From Limnohabitans sp. Jir61 (lineage in GTDB: Bacteria; Pseudomonadota; Gammaproteobacteria; Burkholderiales; Burkholderiaceae_C), in contig NZ_NESD01000002.1 in NCBI RefSeq assembly GCF_003063545.1, positions 372,001 to 436,000 on the forward strand: a DNA stretch of 64,000 nt. Direction: 5' to 3'. Below, piece by piece: positions 9,101-16,364 of the stretch. The notes under the pieces were generated by a model. That model ran no database searches, had not been told where the DNA came from, and saw only the letters and a list, made by a program, of their open reading frames with translations. Position numbers and translations under genes: made by a program. Position 1 is the stretch's first letter. Every line of letters begins with the position of its first letter.

Positions 9101-12100
9101 CTTGAGCGGTACCTAATTGTTTGACCGCAGAGGTGGATACTTGCACCAATTGATCTGTCGTCAACGCATTGAGCTGAGTCGACGATAGCCCAGACACTTG
9201 ATCCGATGTCAAGACGGCCACCTGCGTGGTAGTCAAGGCATGCACTTGATCTGTGCTGAATTGGTTGATGCGATCAGCCACCAAAGCTCTGACATCGCCC
9301 GTTTCCAAGACCGCCACTTGATCAGCCGTCAGTGCCTTCACTTGCGCACCACTCAATCCCGCAAAATCAGCCGTTTCCATGGCCAGCACTTGGTCAGTAC
9401 TCAAGGCCAAAATTTGCGTTGTGCTGAATGACGAAGCTGTACCTACTGTCAATGCAGCCACTGCACTGGTTGTCAATGCCTGTACTTCGTCTGTGTTCAT
9501 TGCTACCAACTGCTGCGCATTGAGTGCTGCGGCTTGAGCGGTGTTGATGACTTGCACTTGACCTACGCTCATCGCAGCAATTTGTGCAGTTGTGATGACA
9601 GCAATCTGTGCCGTACTTAAGTTGTTCACAGCACTGGTTGTCAGGGCCGTAAATTGTTCAGTCGTCAGATTAACAACCTGATCAGTTGTCATAGCCTTAA
9701 CACTTGCATCTTTCAGATAAGACACTTGATCAGTCGACAAACTGCTGAGTTGCTGTGTACTCATAGCGACAACCTGTGCAGTGGTCAAAGCTTGCAACTT
9801 ACCTTGATCCAGCGCTTTCAATTGATCTGTAGAAAGCGACTGAATTTGACCTGTCGTCAACACACTTACCTGCAAGGTTGTCAGTGCATCCACTTGAGCA
9901 GTGCTCAAAGCGGCAACATCTTGAGTTTCCATGGCAAGAATATGCGTCGTGCTCAGGCTATGAATCACATCGGTTGTCAAAGCTGACACTTCAGCTGTCG
10001 TCAGCGATTGAATTTGCGCAACAGCCATGGCACCAATTTGTGCAGTGCCTAGTGTTGCAACAGCATCGGTTGTGAGTGCTTGAATTTGGTTTGTGCTCAG
10101 TGCTCGCACAGCATCGGTTGTCAATCCATCGACTTCAGAAGCATTCAATGCGCTGATCTGAGCACTGTTCAAGGTGCTGACCTGTGAGGTACTGAGTGCT
10201 TTGAGCTGATCGCTGTTGAGCACTGCCAAATCGGCCGTTTCTAGGCTTTGAACTTGTGCTGTGCTGAGCTGCGCAATTTGAGTTGTTTTGAGACCGCTTA
10301 CCTGTGCCGTGCTTAGTCCAGCCACAGCAGCTGTAGACAAGCTCTTCACTTGATTACTTGTCAATGAAGCGACTTGTGCAGTGGTCATACCACCCAAGTT
10401 CGTAGAACCCAATGCTTGCAGCTGCGACGTATGCAAAGCTGCCACACGATCCGTCTCCAAGACTGCCACTTGATCCGTATTCAATGCTTGAATTTGCGTA
10501 TCACGCATGGCAACGACTTGACCTTTGGTCAATGCGTTGACTTGATCCGTGCCCATGGCATGGATATTGGCCGTGCTGAATGCGCCAATTTGGTCTGTGG
10601 TCAATGCTGCAACTTGTTCAGTGCTGAGAATCACAGCTTGTGAACTGCTCAAATTCGCAATCGCTGCAGTATTGATCGCTTTGGTTTGGTTGGTGGTCAA
10701 GTCGCCCACATTCACACCAATGGCTTTGATGCTGTCTGCTGACAAAGCATTGATTTGGTCAGTCGACAACTCCACCAATTGTTCGGTAGACAAGTTAGAA
10801 GCAGCGGCTGTGTTGATAGAAGCCACTTGCTCAACGGTCAAGGCTTTGACTTGGTCTGTGGACATACCACCCACCTGCGCTGTGTCGAGAGCCGACACAG
10901 CCGATGTGCTCAGGTACCTGATTTGGCTAGTGGTAATGCTCGACACCTTGTCTGCCAACGCATCAATTTGTGCACCAGTCAGTGCACCAATGGCGCCGTG
11001 GCTCAAGACGCTCACTTGGTCCGTGCTCAAGTGGGCAACTTGTGCCGTAGCTAGAGCGCGCACGTTGTTAGAAGAAATGACCTTCACTTGGTCTGTCGTG
11101 AGGCTCTCCACTTGACTTGTGGTCAACGCGGCCATATCAGCCGTTGTCAAAGCCTTCACTTGGTTTGTACCCAGAGATTGAATCTGGTCCGTATTGAGCG
11201 CGACAACGTCACTGGTCTCCAGCGCCTTGATTTGAGCCTGGCTCAAACTTTGGAGTTGGTCTGTGGTCATGGCAGAAACTTGCCCTGAACTCAGTGCCAA
11301 GATGTCATCGGTCGCCATGACTGACAGCTGAGCTGTTGTCAATGCTTTCACTTGTGCTGTAGACATGGCAGCAAAGTCAGTGGACTCCAAACCTGTGATT
11401 TGGGCATCTGTCAAAGCTGAAACTTGATCCGTGCTCAGCAAGGCCAATTGGGTACTTGACAAGCCATTCACCTGAGTGGTGGTCAACGCCGTCAATTGAG
11501 TCGTATCGAGTGCTTGCAGCTTGGTTGAGCTCAATGCATTCAAGCCATCCAATGTCAATGCTTTGACTTGCGAAGTACTCAATTCCTTGAGCTGGTCTGT
11601 ATTCAAAGATGCCAACACTGTCGTGGTCATGGCTTTGAGTTGACTTGTCGTCAAATCGTGCACGCGGTCAGTCGTCAACTGGGCTACACCAGTGGTTGTG
11701 AGGGCTTGAATTTGTCCAGTTGTCAACGCTGCCAAGTTTGTGCTGCTGATACCAGCTATCACATTGGTCGACAAGACAGCCACTTGCTCACCACTGAGGG
11801 CTTTTACTTGGGTAGCTGTCAAAGCATTGACCAAATCTGCCGTCAAGGCAGCTGCTGCACCTGTCGTCAATGCACGAAGCTGAGCCGTTGAAAGTAACTT
11901 AACTTGGTCAGTACTCAACGCGGCGATTGAATCGGTACGCATGGCTTGAATTTGCGAAGCGCTGATTACTTTCAACTGAGCAGCGTTCAAACCACTCATT
12001 TGTGCCGTGGTGAGGGCATTCATGGCTGCCGTGCTCAACAGCTTCACTTGCGTGGCAGTGAGTGTGTTGATTTGCGTGGTGTTCAACGCGGCTACACCGT

Positions 12101-13400
12101 TGGTGGTCAGCGATTGAAGCTGCGAACCGCTGAGGTTTTTAACTTGGTCAGCAGTTAATTTTTCAACTTGAGCCGTGGTGAGTTGGCCCATTTTCGATGC
12201 AGTCATCGATTTGAGTTGCGCGACGCTGATCGATTGAACTTGATCTGTGGTCAGCGCCTGTGTCTGCGCATCTGAGAGTGCAGACAAAGCGTTTGCCGTT
12301 AAGCTTTGAATTTGAGCTGTGCCCATGCCTTTGACTTGGGCGGTGCTCAGACCTGACACGAATGTGGCGCTTAGGCCTTTGACTTGTGCATTGGTGAGTG
12401 CGGCAACTTCTGCCGTCGTGAACAAAGATAAATCTGTGCTGTTCAGCGTTTCAAGCGCAGAAGCCGTCAAAGCCTTGACTTGCGTGCTGCTCAAAGCCGT
12501 TAATTGCTCGCTGCTGAATGCATCGACTTGATTGGCTCTCAGACGGCTGATTTGTGTGGTGCTAAGCGCTGCCACTTGAGCTGTGGTGAACGACTGGATT
12601 TGCGCATCATCGAGTGATGAGAGCTGAGTCACAGTCATGGCATTGAGCTGTGCACTGCTCAACCCAGCCAATTGGGTCGATGTGAATGCATCCAATTGGG
12701 ACGCACTCATGCCCACGATATCTTTGCTTTCAATCGCTTGAATTTGATCCGTACCCATGGCACGCAATTGCGCCGTCGTGAGTGATTTGACGTGGTTCAA
12801 TGTCAAGGCAACCATTTGAGCGGTGGTGAAACCGTTGATGTCACGCGTTTCAATTGCCTTAATTTGGGTATCTTTCAAATTAGCAACTTGCGAAGTACCC
12901 AAGGCACCTAATTGATCTGCAATCAAACTCACAATTTGGTCGGTGGTCAGCGCTTGAATTTGATTGGATGACAAAGCCCCCAGCTGCGCCGTGCTCACAT
13001 AGCCCATCTGAGCTGTACTGAGCGACGAAATTTGCGTGGCCTTTAATGCATAAAGCTGAGATGTATTTAATGCATTAATTTGAGATGCCGTTAATGCGTT
13101 CATTTGCTTGGCACCGAATCCTGCCAATTGCGTATTGTTGAGTGCACCAATCTGCGAATCGTTCATAGCCGCCACATTGGAGGCTGACATGACTGACAAC
13201 TGTTTGGCCGTAAAACCAGACATGGCTGAAACAGCAACTGAAGACACTTGATCTTCATTCAAACCAGCTACTTCGGCAGAGCTGAGCGCCTTGATTTGAT
13301 CTGCCGTGAAAAGAGAGATATCCGTGGTGGATGTCACCTTGGCTGGAGCATTTCGAAATGTCACTACTGGACTGCTGAAGGTGTTGATTGTGTTAGCCAT
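6105..13400 (-). CDS. Giant octapeptide-repeat protein, FliA-controlled, function unknown
   Basis: 2431 residues. After about 21 unique residues (MANTINTFSSPVVTFRNAPA) the whole protein is about 300 tandem units of 8 residues, consensus L-[ST]-T-[DAS]-Q-[VIL]-x-[AS], ending a few residues before the C-terminus. The ATG at 13400 is chosen over an in-frame GTG at 13418 because AAAGAG stands 7 bases upstream. No signal peptide, membrane segment, LPXTG or other anchor is seen, and I see no Cys or Trp. A few units differ in length (7, 6 or 9 residues), and some replace the first Ser/Thr by Glu (for example ALETSDVV). The S/T-x-x-[DQ] pattern resembles helix N-capping, so a solenoid of short helices is possible; this is inference. 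It follows fliC, has its own FliA promoter, and faces a glycosyltransferase cluster. I do not recognise a described family. Candidates: flagellum-exported surface protein, filament coat or adhesin. Confidence 0.85.
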   Translation of the reverse strand: MANTINTFSSPVVTFRNAPAKVTSTTDISLFTADQIKALSSAEVAGLNEDQVSSVAVSAMSGFTAKQLSVMSASNVAAMNDSQIGALNNTQLAGFGAKQMNALTASQINALNTSQLYALKATQISSLSTAQMGYVSTAQLGALSSNQIQALTTDQIVSLIADQLGALGTSQVANLKDTQIKAIETRDINGFTTAQMVALTLNHVKSLTTAQLRAMGTDQIQAIESKDIVGMSASQLDAFTSTQLAGLSSAQLNAMTVTQLSSLDDAQIQSFTTAQVAALSTTQISRLRANQVDAFSSEQLTALSSTQVKALTASALETLNSTDLSLFTTAEVAALTNAQVKGLSATFVSGLSTAQVKGMGTAQIQSLTANALSALSDAQTQALTTDQVQSISVAQLKSMTASKMGQLTTAQVEKLTADQVKNLSGSQLQSLTTNGVAALNTTQINTLTATQVKLLSTAAMNALTTAQMSGLNAAQLKVISASQIQAMRTDSIAALSTDQVKLLSTAQLRALTTGAAAALTADLVNALTATQVKALSGEQVAVLSTNVIAGISSTNLAALTTGQIQALTTTGVAQLTTDRVHDLTTSQLKAMTTTVLASLNTDQLKELSTSQVKALTLDGLNALSSTKLQALDTTQLTALTTTQVNGLSSTQLALLSTDQVSALTDAQITGLESTDFAAMSTAQVKALTTAQLSVMATDDILALSSGQVSAMTTDQLQSLSQAQIKALETSDVVALNTDQIQSLGTNQVKALTTADMAALTTSQVESLTTDQVKVISSNNVRALATAQVAHLSTDQVSVLSHGAIGALTGAQIDALADKVSSITTSQIRYLSTSAVSALDTAQVGGMSTDQVKALTVEQVASINTAAASNLSTEQLVELSTDQINALSADSIKAIGVNVGDLTTNQTKAINTAAIANLSSSQAVILSTEQVAALTTDQIGAFSTANIHAMGTDQVNALTKGQVVAMRDTQIQALNTDQVAVLETDRVAALHTSQLQALGSTNLGGMTTAQVASLTSNQVKSLSTAAVAGLSTAQVSGLKTTQIAQLSTAQVQSLETADLAVLNSDQLKALSTSQVSTLNSAQISALNASEVDGLTTDAVRALSTNQIQALTTDAVATLGTAQIGAMAVAQIQSLTTAEVSALTTDVIHSLSTTHILAMETQDVAALSTAQVDALTTLQVSVLTTGQIQSLSTDQLKALDQGKLQALTTAQVVAMSTQQLSSLSTDQVSYLKDASVKAMTTDQVVNLTTEQFTALTTSAVNNLSTAQIAVITTAQIAAMSVGQVQVINTAQAAALNAQQLVAMNTDEVQALTTSAVAALTVGTASSFSTTQILALSTDQVLAMETADFAGLSGAQVKALTADQVAVLETGDVRALVADRINQFSTDQVHALTTTQVAVLTSDQVSGLSSTQLNALTTDQLVQVSTSAVKQLGTAQVAALTTALLSALTANQVGALTLGSVRAITTAQVSTLTTDQLNALKTSNVAGLLTTQVTALSSVQVAGLNTATTNALTTDQIKVLSTDQVKALDVAVITALKTEQGKVLSTSQVAALTTDQVNALTTLAVSKLSTTQLVAMTTDQVAVLSTAKVEKLSTGQISALTTDQVAAINTSAVAKLSSAQLTVLNTSQAAALTDGQITALSTNQVVVLKADQVAALGTAQLSAMNDDDIRALTTDQLRALTSAQLQSLVTTDVALISTAKLSAMRGDQISSLTTDQVVALSTDQVGVLTYDQVRSLTTDQVSNMETVDVATLSAAQATALTTSQIGAMSTSQVDALTTSVVAGLSSTQLNALSTDQVSNLTTDQVHALTNGLIRDLSTAQVSVLTAGQLGALSTAQVRSIETQDIAVLSTDSVNQLSSDQFQALTTSQVTALTADQVTNLTTTNVQAMSTDDVQALLTTQVESLTTAQVAVLTVNQIQSLTTDSVVTLNTAQLQALDTLTQIQAVTTDQVGALSSDQIVGLTTGQIHVLNTSQVKALRADLVSALKTVQVEQLTTEQLHVLTTSNVSVLTADQVNALGVDNLNSLSSDQVSSISGAAIAALNTDTFAGLSTTQIHSLSVNQINVLTTDEVGALIEDQVKALTSSQIQALTTTAVRSLSSTQLQALTTSQIATLTNNTVASLSTDQLNNLTTDQVQYLSNAVVSSLSTDQISNLNTDSLNAMTTAQVRALTSAEVTVLTTTQVQGLRSEQVSALDVEDVVGMSTDSFAALNTAQVSALTFAMVKALHDDQLIAIDANVSALTQIKALTAGLTAVLTTGQIQALTTSQIADLTTIAANALTTDQVAALSTDQVVKLSTANVVAMTATQIEALTTAQLPSLTTAQIKVLAAEDVQTFTTDEVQALDTVQLRALSTSVVAGLTTDQVTAIDTAKLQTLTTAQVKALTVTQVPTLTTDQVSHLTTTQLTALSSTQVGALTTTQIGSLTAGQIYGLISRS
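6120..13337 (-). repeat. 24-nt coding tandem repeat (about 300 octapeptide units)
   Basis: Period 24 bases in frame with the giant gene. Hydrophobic L/M/I/V/F at position 1 and V/I/L at position 6 are nearly constant; Q at 5 is strongly conserved; S/T dominates 2 and 3. Nucleotide copies are diverged rather than identical, so the array is old and selected at protein level. Confidence 0.9.
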
Positions 13401-13436
13401 GGTGTACTCTTTTCTCACAAATGGAGGGGCAATAGA

Positions 13437-13459
13437 AGTCTTTTACACAGCAAAAGACT
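13437..13459 (-). promoter_or_regulatory. Hairpin in the 5' leader of the giant repeat gene
   Basis: AGTCTTTT and AAAAGACT form a perfect 8-bp stem with a 7-base loop, inside the roughly 77-base leader between the FliA promoter and the ATG at 13400. Flanking GGGG and CCCC could extend it. It may stabilise the very long mRNA or regulate translation. Confidence 0.5.
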
Positions 13460-13484
13460 CCCCTTGCAGGGATTCGTCTCCTAC

Positions 13485-13511
13485 TAATCGGCACGAGTCA
13501 GTAAAACTTGA
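13485..13511 (-). promoter_or_regulatory. FliA (sigma-28) promoter of the giant repeat gene
   Basis: On the minus strand: TCAA (13511-13508), 15 bases, GCCGATTA (13492-13485). This matches the sigma-28 pattern TAAA-N15-GCCGATAA and is laid out identically to the promoters of fliC, flaG, fliD, fliS, flgM and flgP here. It stands just behind the fliC terminator, giving the giant gene its own transcript with a start near 13478. Confidence 0.85.
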
Positions 13512-13524
13512 GTGAATTCCAATA

Positions 13525-13553
13525 AAAAAAGCGAGCACAAGGCTCGCTTTTTT
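13525..13553 (-). terminator. fliC terminator
   Basis: GCGAGC and GCTCGC with a 5-base loop, flanked by A6 and T6, about 30 bases after the fliC stop; a second small stem (CCCCAA/TTGGGG, 13559-13574) precedes it. Symmetric, so it can act on both strands. Confidence 0.9.
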
Positions 13554-13585
13554 AGAAACCCCAATCGCTTGGGGCTTTGTCTTGA

Positions 13586-15736
13586 TTACTTCAAGAGTGA
13601 CAAGACAGATTGCGAAGATTGGTTCGCTTGCGCCAACATCGCTGTAGCGGCTTGCGAAATAATCTGGTTTTTCGCCATGTTGGTGGTTTCTGTCGCGTAG
13701 TCAGTGTCCAAGATACGGCTGCGTGATGCAGACATGTTTTGGTTTGACTCGGTCAAGTTAGACACCACGGCTTCCAAACGGTTTTGGAAGGCGCCGGCAC
13801 GGGCTTCGTCAGCTGCCACAGTGTTCAATGCGGCATCGATGGCCTTGAGGGCTTCGGTGGCACCAGTTTGTGTGGTCACATCGATGTCTTTGATCTTCAA
13901 GGCATTGTCAGAACCACCGAAGCTACCGCGGCGGAAGCCCAAAGCTGCAAAGTTGTCGTTGCCTTCAGAGCCGCTCTCTAAAGAGAAAGCTTTATCAGAT
14001 GACAGTTTCACAGTTGAATAATATGCAACCGCTTTCGTACCATCACCAGTAGCACCGGTATCACCAACTGAAACGCCTTTCAAGCCTAAATTTTCAGCGT
14101 CTGCATCTGTATCGATCGTAATGTTACGACCATCTGCTGCTGTCAATGTAATGCCATCACCCCATGCGGAAGCCACCACGCCAGTTTGACCTTGGTAAGT
14201 ATTGATTGCATTCAACACATCATCGCGCTTGGAATCAGATGTCAAATTAATCGCTACATCAACACCATTCAAGTTCAGCTTAGTCACTGTACCTGCGGTA
14301 AAGCCAGATCCACGAACTGTATTTGGCTCTGCTGTTGCAGTCACACCAGTCATACCTGTCTTCTTGTTGATGGCAGCGGCAATCGCAATTGCGCTTGCAG
14401 ACTTAGAAGATGAACCAATAACCGTTGTATCTACCGAGGCTTGATCATCATTAGCGTTTGCAGAATCAATGCCCACACCATTGATTACCAAAGTGTTACC
14501 CATCAAGGCGCCAGCGGCATCACCAGTCACAGGACCCGCAGTACCTGTGTGCCCGGTACGACTCAGTGTCACAGCTTGTGCTGTATCAGCCTGGAAAGTA
14601 CCGAAGTTCAAGCCTGAGTTTGACAATTTTCCAGATACATTGCTGGACACATTGATAGCTCGGCCGTCTTGTGTATTCAGCTCGAATGTACCTTCATAGG
14701 TTTTAGCAGCTGCACCTGTACCACCAACTGCCAAACCAGTCTTCTCTTCTGCTGTAGCAGTTTCGATGGTGATGTTGCGACCATCTTCCGCAACCAAAAC
14801 AACACCCTTGCTGTCGTCGTGCGTGTTGATCGCTTTCACGCCAGTTTGGCCTGAAATGTTATTGATGGCAGTCACCACAGATGCACGTGAGAGCTCAGCA
14901 TCGTCAGCTGTCGCAAATGCAGCAGTATCAACACCGTTGATTTTGATAGTGACACCAGTTGTAGCTGCTGCCGTCATCACGCTACCGTGAACAGTCGTTT
15001 GATTGACAGTGGCAGTCACACCGCTTTGCTCTGTCACGCGGTTGATCGCAGCAGCCTTAGAAATGGCGCTAGAAGCGTTGCTGTCAAAAGACTTGGTGTC
15101 GTCAGTGGCCAAAGAGGCACCGACCACCACGCCGTTCAAGAGCAAGTCGCCGTCTTTCAAAGCAGGCGCATCTGTAGAAGCCACTGCATAGTTTGTTGCC
15201 ACAGAAGACAAAGAAGCACGTGAGCCCATGCCGATGTCTTTCGTCTTCACAGAACCGAAAGCGATGTTCATGGTGTCGTTGGCATTCACACCAGTTTGCA
15301 ACACAATTTTGCCGGCGCTGCCATCGAGCAAGTTGATGTTGTTGTGGTTTGTTTTAGTAGCAACGTTGTCGATTTCTGCCTTGAGTTGATCCACTTCTTG
15401 TTGGATCGACTTGCGGTCATCGGCGTTCACAGAGCCAGTTGCAGCTTGCACTGACAGTTCACGCATACGTTGCAGCATGTTGGTCACTTGACCCATCGCG
15501 CCTTCAGCGGTTTGAGCCATCGAGATGCCGTCGTTAGAGTTGCGGATGGCAACTGCATAACCACGGATTTGTGATGTCATACGGTTTGTGATGGCGAGGC
15601 CAGCAGCGTCATCTTTGGCGCTATTGATGCGCAGACCAGTGGAGAGACGCTCCATAGTTGTTGCAGTCAATTTCTCGACATTGCTCATAGATGCTTGCGC
15701 TGTCAATGCTTTGACGTTGGTGTTGATAACGGACAT
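13586..15736 (-). CDS. fliC: Flagellin, filament subunit
   Basis: 716 residues. The N-terminal D0/D1 region (MSVINTNVKALTAQ..., ERLSTGLRINSAKDDAAGLAI) and C-terminal D1/D0 region (ILDTDYATETTNMAKNQI, ending QSVLSLLK) are textbook flagellin, exported by the flagellar type III system and polymerised under the FliD cap. The surface-exposed middle is enlarged by two homologous segments, about residues 198-381 and 415-606; each has an INGVD-like strand, a GVTATxxxxTVxGS block (flagellin IN-like), an INxxxGQTGV block and an xDGRNITI block. AGGAGAA precedes the ATG. Own FliA promoter and own terminator. It is larger than the common 270-500 residues because of the duplication. Confidence 0.97.
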   Translation of the reverse strand: MSVINTNVKALTAQASMSNVEKLTATTMERLSTGLRINSAKDDAAGLAITNRMTSQIRGYAVAIRNSNDGISMAQTAEGAMGQVTNMLQRMRELSVQAATGSVNADDRKSIQQEVDQLKAEIDNVATKTNHNNINLLDGSAGKIVLQTGVNANDTMNIAFGSVKTKDIGMGSRASLSSVATNYAVASTDAPALKDGDLLLNGVVVGASLATDDTKSFDSNASSAISKAAAINRVTEQSGVTATVNQTTVHGSVMTAAATTGVTIKINGVDTAAFATADDAELSRASVVTAINNISGQTGVKAINTHDDSKGVVLVAEDGRNITIETATAEEKTGLAVGGTGAAAKTYEGTFELNTQDGRAINVSSNVSGKLSNSGLNFGTFQADTAQAVTLSRTGHTGTAGPVTGDAAGALMGNTLVINGVGIDSANANDDQASVDTTVIGSSSKSASAIAIAAAINKKTGMTGVTATAEPNTVRGSGFTAGTVTKLNLNGVDVAINLTSDSKRDDVLNAINTYQGQTGVVASAWGDGITLTAADGRNITIDTDADAENLGLKGVSVGDTGATGDGTKAVAYYSTVKLSSDKAFSLESGSEGNDNFAALGFRRGSFGGSDNALKIKDIDVTTQTGATEALKAIDAALNTVAADEARAGAFQNRLEAVVSNLTESNQNMSASRSRILDTDYATETTNMAKNQIISQAATAMLAQANQSSQSVLSLLK

Positions 15737-15803
15737 GGTGTTTCTCCTAAAAGTCCAAAGAGAGGGTGAAAAATTTCAAGAATTTCAATTCCTGATACCC
15801 AGT

Positions 15804-15830
15804 GATTCGGTGTTGGTGGTTTTTACTTGA
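15804..15830 (-). promoter_or_regulatory. FliA promoter of fliC
   Basis: Minus strand TCAA (15830-15827), 15 bases, ACCGAATC (15811-15804). The -10 deviates slightly from GCCGATAA but keeps CCGA. Leader about 60 bases to the fliC ATG. Confidence 0.75.
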
Positions 15831-15866
15831 GCGTTTTTTTGAAAAAAATCAAATAAAGATGTATCT

Positions 15867-15884
15867 ATATGCCAAGTGGCGTAT
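15867..15884 (-). terminator. Weak hairpin at the end of flaG
   Basis: ATATGCC and GGCGTAT with an AAGT loop, just past the flaG stop. The T-rich part follows only some 20 bases later, so this is a doubtful terminator. Confidence 0.35.
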
Positions 15885-15887
15885 GCC

Positions 15888-16277
15888 TTAGGCAGCTTCG
15901 TTATGCAACATGCCTTTGAAGTCTTCAATGCCATGGGCCACGCGCACCACAACTTCATTGGGTATTTGACGAACCACTTCGCCATTGGCCATATTCTTGA
16001 CAAAGACAATGGGGCGGCCCAGCTTGACGTCCATAGAAAAGCTCAGCGTGCGTCCGCTGTCTTTCATCATGTCATTGAGCTTTTGAAGTGCCTCTTCTAA
16101 GTTCTTGTGCGCAGCCTCAGAATCAAACTTGATGACTGGCTTTGGAAGAGGCAATAGTTCGATGTCTTTTTTCAGTTCAACAGCCGATTGAGCTGCAGGC
16201 GGCTTTTGACCCGCGACAACGGCCTCAGGCCGAGCAGGTGCTGGCTGAGGTACTTTTGGTTGAATTTCATTACCCAT
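15888..16277 (-). CDS. flaG: FlaG family protein
   Basis: 129 residues from the ATG at 16277, chosen because AAAGGCGG lies upstream and the FliA promoter predicts a transcript start near 16312; an in-frame start at 16301 lacks this support. The N-terminal half is Pro/Ala/Gln-rich and disordered; the C-terminal half shows the FlaG domain (LEEALQKLNDMM, LSFSMD, PIVFVKNMANGEVVRQIP). FlaG proteins influence filament length in polar flagellates. Lies between fliD and fliC, as in many polarly flagellated proteobacteria. Confidence 0.88.
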   Translation of the reverse strand: MGNEIQPKVPQPAPARPEAVVAGQKPPAAQSAVELKKDIELLPLPKPVIKFDSEAAHKNLEEALQKLNDMMKDSGRTLSFSMDVKLGRPIVFVKNMANGEVVRQIPNEVVVRVAHGIEDFKGMLHNEAA

Positions 16278-16318
16278 AAGAACCGCCTTTACCCCAAACA
16301 AATGTGGGGTTTCGCCCT

Positions 16319-16345
16319 AAATCGGCACGACTCGACGGAACTTTA
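16319..16345 (-). promoter_or_regulatory. FliA promoter of flaG
   Basis: Minus strand TAAA (16345-16342), 15 bases, GCCGATTT (16326-16319); near-perfect sigma-28 match, about 35 bases of leader. Confidence 0.88.
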
Positions 16346-16364
16346 GGAATTTAAAAAAGAATTT

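Noticed and set aside
6156-13300. Many open frames of 60-190 codons on the plus strand opposite the giant gene
   Set aside because: They are a by-product of the 24-base coding period, lack ribosome sites and have low-complexity sequences; none resembles a protein family.
6120-13337. CRISPR-like array because of regular 24-base period
   Set aside because: Units are contiguous, diverged and in one reading frame; there are no unique spacers and no cas genes.
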